Below, piece after piece: positions 63,845-64,000 of a stretch of 64,000 nt of DNA. The stretch is from positions 44,038,402-44,102,401 of the forward strand of contig NC_080425.1 in the NCBI RefSeq assembly GCF_029873635.1, in the 5' to 3' direction. Position 1 is the stretch's first letter. Every line of letters starts with the position of its first letter. Source of the stretch: Malania oleifera (lineage: Eukaryota > Streptophyta > Magnoliopsida > Santalales > Ximeniaceae). Made by a program: the position numbers and the translations under genes. The notes beneath the pieces are model-generated. The model did not search any database, was not told the origin of the DNA, and saw nothing but the letters and a program-made list of their open reading frames with translations.

Positions 63845-64000
63845 GAAAGACAATAATACCCCACAAACCCATTGCCATAAAACTTAGGAAAACAACCCCA
63901 CAATATCCTTTTAAAACACCTCAAAAAGCTATTGGAAAACCATTAGGGCCTGGAGCCTTATCTCTCTCCATCTCAAACACTGCCCTTAACCTCCTTGGTG
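63845..64000 (-). pseudogene. LINE reverse-transcriptase fragment, runs off the end
   Basis: The minus strand reads VFEMERDKAPGPNGFPIAF followed by a stop, then a frameshifted continuation. DKAPGPDGFP is the signature of plant non-LTR (L1/LINE) reverse transcriptases. The rest lies beyond base 64000, upstream in its own orientation. Confidence 0.75.

Noticed and set aside
1..64000. CRISPR arrays, bacterial operons, phage or viral integrations
   Set aside because: No regularly spaced direct repeats with unique spacers, no bacterial gene organisation; all repeat structure is explained by plant transposons, microsatellites and minisatellites.

Overview
The window is nuclear DNA of a flowering plant, most likely a non-legume eudicot. 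It is AT-rich, has plant-type spliceosomal introns, and is packed with plant Ty1/copia, Ty3/gypsy, TRIM, SINE, LINE and hAT sequences. The species cannot be named from the sequence. Only one host gene is recognisable: the plus-strand gene for the CASTOR/POLLUX-family cation channel POLLUX (DMI1 in Medicago). Eight exons between 14630 and 62569 join to 630 codons. All seven internal introns are phase 0. The 3' end, about a quarter of the protein, lies beyond base 64000.

Layout. 1-5114 is the 3' part, in map order, of a decayed minus-strand Ty3/gypsy element with one 1.9 kb LTR. 5115-8727 is non-coding repeat debris (an LTR remnant, short tandem repeats, a second LTR-like remnant). 8728-13151 is a truncated minus-strand copia element with a 2 kb solo LTR inside it. 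13152-14629 is the POLLUX upstream region and 5' leader, with a CT tract and upstream ORFs. Exon 1 is 14630-15028.

Intron 1 (15029-42417, 27.4 kb) is mostly transposons. A three-level nest (element A 16521-26641, holding B 18494-26346, holding C 19201-23840) has target-site duplications at each level, and LTR divergence falls with depth. Copia C has lost its gag and carries in its place about 0.7 kb of foreign, RS-like coding sequence. After the nest come a hAT transposon split by a gypsy element (27665-35060), which itself holds a 696 bp hAT-type MITE, a minus-strand copia (36262-39210), a decayed plus-strand copia, two TRIMs with LTRs of about 74 bp, and a SINE 3' end.

Exons 2-7 (42418-47326) are compact and encode the transmembrane pore and the first regulatory domain. 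Intron 7 (47327-62470, 15.1 kb) holds another copia fragment, a TRIM with 73 bp LTRs, and a copia whose pol is split by a 2.2 kb solo LTR and whose 3' LTR is split by a 7.3 kb SIRE-like element. Exon 8 is 62471-62569. The window ends in intron 8 with a SINE and a LINE reverse-transcriptase fragment.

Working picture: a conserved single-copy channel gene is kept open and correctly spliceable while two of its introns serve as sinks for repeated, nested retrotransposition. Nearly every transposon ORF is broken by stops or deletions. Nothing resembling a new prokaryote-like system was seen. The most unusual items are the captured host sequence in copia C, the substitution in the POLLUX selectivity filter, and repeated primer-binding sites in two non-autonomous LTR elements.
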